A DNA stretch of 7,017 bases from DASYAN01 sp036501345 (GTDB taxonomy: Bacteria > Chloroflexota > Ktedonobacteria > Ktedonobacterales > Ktedonobacteraceae). Shown in pieces: positions 5,011 through 7,017 of this stretch. Position 1 is the first letter of the stretch, and each line of letters begins with the position of its first letter. The notes below the pieces were generated by a model. It was not told where the DNA came from. It saw only the letters and a list, made by a program, of their open reading frames with translations, and searched no databases. The translations under genes and the position numbers were made by a program. The stretch lies in the NCBI GenBank assembly GCA_036501345.1, contig DASYAN010000188.1:1-7017 (forward strand), given 5' to 3'.

Positions 5011-5069
5011 CATTTGCAGCTTTAGCGGTATCGCTTTTCACATTATTGTTACATATTGTCGGTCGTTGA
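5007..5069 (+). CDS. Possible 20-aa hydrophobic peptide with a non-standard start
   Basis: AGGAGG (4996-5001) lies inside the last codons of the 53-aa membrane protein, exactly where a coupled downstream gene would need it. The frame after it reads AFAALAVSLFTLLLHIVGR and stops at TGA 5067-5069: one hydrophobic helix with a basic end. The only in-frame start at proper spacing (5 nt) is ATA at 5007, overlapping the upstream stop as ATAG, where ATGA would be usual. Either a rare ATA or ATT start is used, or the start has been lost by mutation. The end overlaps the first arm of the operon's terminal hairpin. Confidence 0.35.
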   Translation: MAFAALAVSLFTLLLHIVGR

Positions 5070-5102
5070 GTGGCGTCCATCGCCAAATTTTCGCCACTCA
5101 AC
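5065..5102 (+). terminator. Perfect 11-bp hairpin at the end of the small-gene operon
   Basis: GTTGAGTGGCG (5065-5075) and CGCCACTCAAC (5092-5102) pair perfectly around a 16-nt loop. CGCCA also occurs at 5081-5085, allowing an alternative 5-bp stem with TGGCG (5071-5075). No T tract follows, so it would be a weak intrinsic terminator or a 3'-end protecting hairpin. Confidence 0.45.
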
Positions 5103-5110
5103 TTAGATCA

Positions 5111-5374
5111 CACCAAGGTTGCCCGGAGTGGACCATACACACAGTATACCACCTTGGGTAATCCTAAGAAGGGATTATCACGCAATGGAAACACAGAGGG
5201 CGTTTCCTAACCCAGATAAACAGAGCTGTTGTGTGTATGGATTACGAACATCGTGACCCTGCTAGTGTCACCACATCGTAGCCCCGAAAGAGTCAAACAC
5301 ACCGCTGTTCAAGCCATTCGCTAAAGCTACGATGTCATGACCTTGACGAGGTTACGAGGTGGGTAATCCATACA
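5111..5374. ncRNA. Candidate structured RNA with a four-way junction
   Basis: No protein frame covers this stretch, but it is packed with complementary arms. The core (5234-5374) is closed by a perfect 12-bp stem, TGTATGGATTAC (5234-5245) with GTAATCCATACA (5363-5374). It encloses GTGAC/GTCAC (5253-5257/5267-5271), a perfect 10-bp stem ACATCGTAGC/GCTACGATGT (5273-5282/5326-5335) and TGACCT/AGGTTA (5338-5343/5349-5354, one wobble). Upstream are three hairpins: CCAAGGT/ACCTTGG (5113-5119/5151-5157), GGTAATCC/GGATTATC (5157-5164/5172-5179) and GGAAAC/GTTTCC (5187-5192/5202-5207). The strand cannot be decided from pairing alone. It does not match any RNA class I can recognise with certainty. A HEARO/omega-type RNA, which Ktedonobacter genomes are known to carry in number, is one possibility, but I could not confirm a signature motif. 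Confidence 0.45.
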
Positions 5375-5452
5375 GTTGTGAGCTGAAGTGGTTTCCTCCA
5401 TTGGAAAAGTTGTCCCTCTTTTCTCCTAGAAAATCTCTCTTGCATTGGCTAT

Positions 5453-5754
5453 ACTGAGATAGTGTTTTACTCCCGCCGCCATGCGGTTCTTCCGCAAGAA
5501 GACCATGGTGATGGAGCATTCAAAACATTCTATGCATCTATATCACTTTGTACCTGTTAGTGTGAGCTCTAGAAAGTGTTTGACCCCGATGAAATCGGCA
5601 CTTTCTGAGATAGTGTTTGGTTCTGGTCGCCACGCGCTTCTTCCGCAAGAAGAGCATCGTCATGGGATACTAATAACATTCCGTGCTCCTAAATTACTTA
5701 ATGACTGTTGATTTGAGCTGAGAGAGTGTTTGGTTCTCACTCTCTGAATCGAGA
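5453..5754. repeat. Two diverged tandem units of about 151 bp with conserved hairpins
   Basis: Unit A (about 5453-5603) and unit B (about 5604-5754) align along their length at an offset of 150-151 bp. Both begin CTGAGATAGTGTTT, carry TTCTTCCGCAAGAAGA (5487-5502; 5638-5653), share ACATTC in the middle, and end with GAGCT followed by an AGTGTTTG hairpin. Hairpin 1 is TTCTT-CCGC-AAGAA plus flanking pairs. Hairpin 2 is AGAAAGTG/CACTTTCT (5571-5578/5599-5606) in A and AGAGAGTG/CACTCTCT (5721-5728/5738-5745) in B. Differences in the stems are compensated on the other arm. Unit A has an extra inner stem CCGAT/ATCGG (5586-5590/5594-5598). The short frames here are chance. Confidence 0.6.
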
Positions 5755-5945
5755 AGAAAACTCAAGCAGCAGAGCTTTTTGAGAGCTACGAAACGTCCTT
5801 AGAGAAGACTATCAATGAAGGGGCCTTTTGAGTTAAGAAATGCTGTTATGATATGAGAAAGGATAAAAGCATTAATGATATATTAAAGCAAAATATAGTA
5901 AAAAGTAACAAAGAGAAATCTATGATCGAATAAGGAGGTGATTAC
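5755..5945 (+). promoter_or_regulatory. AT-rich leader and weak promoter of the gene at 5946
   Basis: The stretch becomes strongly AT-rich after 5830. TATAGT (5894-5899) is a good -10 box, but no clear -35 hexamer lies 16-18 nt upstream. The region ends in TAAGGAGGTGATTA (5931-5944), nearly the full complement of the 16S rRNA 3' end. Confidence 0.35.
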
Positions 5946-6428
5946 ATGAGTGGAACATCTGGAGATTCAAGAATTTCGCGATCATCAGAACGAACAACAC
6001 TAGAAGGTAGTCAAAGGAGCCTACGGAATATTTCCCGAGTAACAGACACACCTGCACCATTGCTGCCTCACCCCACGGATACTGAGACTCAAGAGACAGG
6101 ATGTACACCATATTGTAAAGCTTGTTATGAAGGTTTCAAGAACTGTATCAAGAGATATTTATTCCCCAGCCTGAGAATGGCAACTACCCAAGATACTTCC
6201 GCATCAGCTACTTGGGATTCCAAGCGACGACGGCGACAGCTCCAAGCACGCTATGAATCCAGGCAATCAGACGCAAGCCCCAATAAGCCGCGTCCAGACG
6301 GACGACGCGAGGGCGGATCTGATAGAGGCGCATGGCCCATGCCAACAAGCGTTGTGCAAAGGGGGCATCATGTGGGTTGGCAGGAGAAAGCAGAAAGAGA
6401 AGAGGTAAGCCAGAACCACGACAGATGA
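5946..6428 (+). CDS. Cys-containing protein, 5' part intact, fused to antisense transposase sequence
   Basis: The ATG at 5946 follows AAGGAGGTGAT (5932-5942), the strongest ribosome binding site in the window, so the start is firm. The first half (residues 1-50) is Ser/Thr/Arg-rich and probably disordered. It is followed by TGCTPYCKACYEGFKNCIKR with four cysteines (C53, C57, C60, C67), a possible metal-binding or disulfide knuckle. From about residue 88 (position about 6208) the frame lies antisense to the transposase and turns Arg/Gln/Gly-rich (WDSKRRRRQLQARYESRQSD), so those residues are an accident of insertion and the TGA at 6426-6428 is not the native stop. The native C-terminus is lost or elsewhere. 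I do not recognise the family. A short secreted or modified peptide is conceivable because of the disordered leader and Cys cluster, but nothing here proves it. Confidence 0.5.
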   Translation: MSGTSGDSRISRSSERTTLEGSQRSLRNISRVTDTPAPLLPHPTDTETQETGCTPYCKACYEGFKNCIKRYLFPSLRMATTQDTSASATWDSKRRRRQLQARYESRQSDASPNKPRPDGRREGGSDRGAWPMPTSVVQRGHHVGWQEKAEREEVSQNHDR

Positions 6429-7017
6429 GCGTGTGCACCCGGAAGCCTCGCAAAAGGGGGAGGGGATGGTGGGCGGGAGCGTGTCCGTAGGCAGCATCAG
6501 GGTCACGCCGTCTCCAAGCCAGAATGGGAGCACTGTCAATGATCAGATCACGGGCTCTGATGAGTCGCCGTCGCAGAGCTTGCAGAACAACCAGCACAAA
6601 CAGAGACTCATGCACAGGGGCACCGGCAGCATGGCGACGTTTGCAATGCTGGGATGGACTCACAATGAGAGGCCGTCCCTCTTTATCCAGAGGCAAGCCA
6701 CAGGCCAGGGCTAAAGCAGGCCAACTCTTGAGCCAATCATGCATGTCCTGGTACGATAAGCGCCACAAGGTTCGCAAGAGACTGATGAGCAGCAAGCTCT
6801 CTTCGCTGTAGCTGCGTGGTCTTCCTCCCTTGCCTGCTGGTAATGGAGGAGGACAACGACGATGGGCCAAACGACACAGGGCAAGCAAATGCAACATTGT
6901 GACCAGAGTCAGTGCATCGATATGCAATGCACGGCTGAGTCGGGCTTGTCCTCGCTGAAAGGGCGGTGATGGAACGGGTGCTTGTTCTTCGATCAGAGTG
7001 GGCATCATCATGGCCAT
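6208..7017 (-). CDS. IS4/IS5-superfamily DDE transposase, C-terminus missing
   Basis: Read from an ATG at 7015-7017, at the window edge, to TAG at 6208-6210; a start further upstream cannot be excluded. The N-terminal part has the usual helical DNA-binding region (GKGGRPRSYSEESLLLISLL, residues 62-81, then LSYQDMHDWLKSWP). The catalytic domain follows with the first Asp in LIIDSAPI (D161), the GFRVHTLI and SPANPHDAPF motifs typical of the superfamily (191-220), and the second Asp in RLDAAYWG (D242). The protein stops at AWNPK (269), before the third catalytic residue, a Glu expected in an R-x-x-x-E helix further on. It is therefore catalytically dead. GC content is clearly higher than in the neighbouring DNA, as expected for an incoming element. 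The family is firm from motifs; the exact IS group is not determined. Confidence 0.8.
   Translation of the reverse strand: MAMMMPTLIEEQAPVPSPPFQRGQARLSRALHIDALTLVTMLHLLALCRLAHRRCPPPLPAGKGGRPRSYSEESLLLISLLRTLWRLSYQDMHDWLKSWPALALACGLPLDKEGRPLIVSPSQHCKRRHAAGAPVHESLFVLVVLQALRRRLIRARDLIIDSAPILAWRRRDPDAAYGHAPAHHPLPLLRGFRVHTLICRGSGLPLLFLLSPANPHDAPFAQRLLAWAMRLYQIRPRVVRLDAAYWGLRLIAWIHSVLGAVAVVAWNPK
6208..7017 (-). mobile_element. Truncated insertion sequence (extends beyond the window)
   Basis: The GC-rich block carries only the transposase gene. Its 3' end, with the rest of the transposase and the terminal inverted repeat, is missing at about 6208, where the sequence joins the gene starting at 5946. 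The other end lies outside the window. No terminal repeat or target duplication can be seen at the junction, so a deletion after insertion is more likely than simple insertion. Confidence 0.55.

Noticed and set aside
5481..5711. 76-codon plus frame MRFFRKKTMVMEHSK within the tandem units
   Set aside because: It spans the hairpins of both units, is not kept in the same frame between them (the offset of 151 is not a multiple of 3), and has no ribosome binding site.
5453..5754. Tandem units considered as a CRISPR array
   Set aside because: There are only two long diverged units, with no short constant repeat separated by unique spacers of even length.
6433..6811. Plus-strand frames of 93 and 95 codons at the right end
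   Set aside because: They are antisense to the transposase and explained by its high GC content.

Overview
The window looks like accessory DNA from a Ktedonobacteria-like Chloroflexota genome. That assignment is inference: it rests on the style of the GC-rich IS4/IS5-type transposase at the right end, strong AGGAGG ribosome binding sites, many small unrecognised genes and dense repeats. Base composition is uneven. The middle is AT-rich, and the right-hand 0.8 kb is clearly GC-richer than its neighbours.

Layout. (1) 1-1566 holds three + strand genes: a partial C-terminal tail, a four-helix membrane protein with a charged coiled-coil tail, and a 161-aa basic protein of unknown function. (2) At 1674-1721 lies the 3' part of a tRNA-Thr(TGT) gene without a D arm, followed by a short intrinsic terminator. 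This is what an attachment site left by a tRNA-integrating element looks like; its orientation would put the element to the left (genes of part 1) and older chromosome to the right. (3) 1771-3774 carries minus-strand material: a degenerate reading frame with an in-frame stop, an XRE-type antitoxin-like regulator with its own promoter and palindromes, a 180-bp element with long inverted ends, a perfect 15-bp hairpin, and a 123-aa hypothetical gene. (4) 4285-5069 is a tight + strand operon of very small genes (79 aa, an 8- or 12-aa leader, 72 aa, a 53-aa two-helix membrane protein, and possibly a 20-aa hydrophobic peptide with a non-standard start). Most have strong Shine-Dalgarno sites and several overlap. 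It ends in an 11-bp hairpin. (5) 5070-5945 has no protein gene but is full of RNA-like structure: a four-way-junction fold at 5234-5374 preceded by three hairpins and a competing pairing, then two diverged 151-bp tandem units whose hairpins show compensatory base changes. (6) A gene with a near-perfect ribosome binding site starts at 5946 and runs into the antisense of a truncated transposase that fills the rest of the window.

The most promising undescribed material is the structured non-coding block 5105-5760 together with the small-protein operon directly upstream. Hairpins in both tandem units preserve pairing through double substitutions, which argues for selection at the RNA or single-stranded DNA level. 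No protein in the window explains this block.
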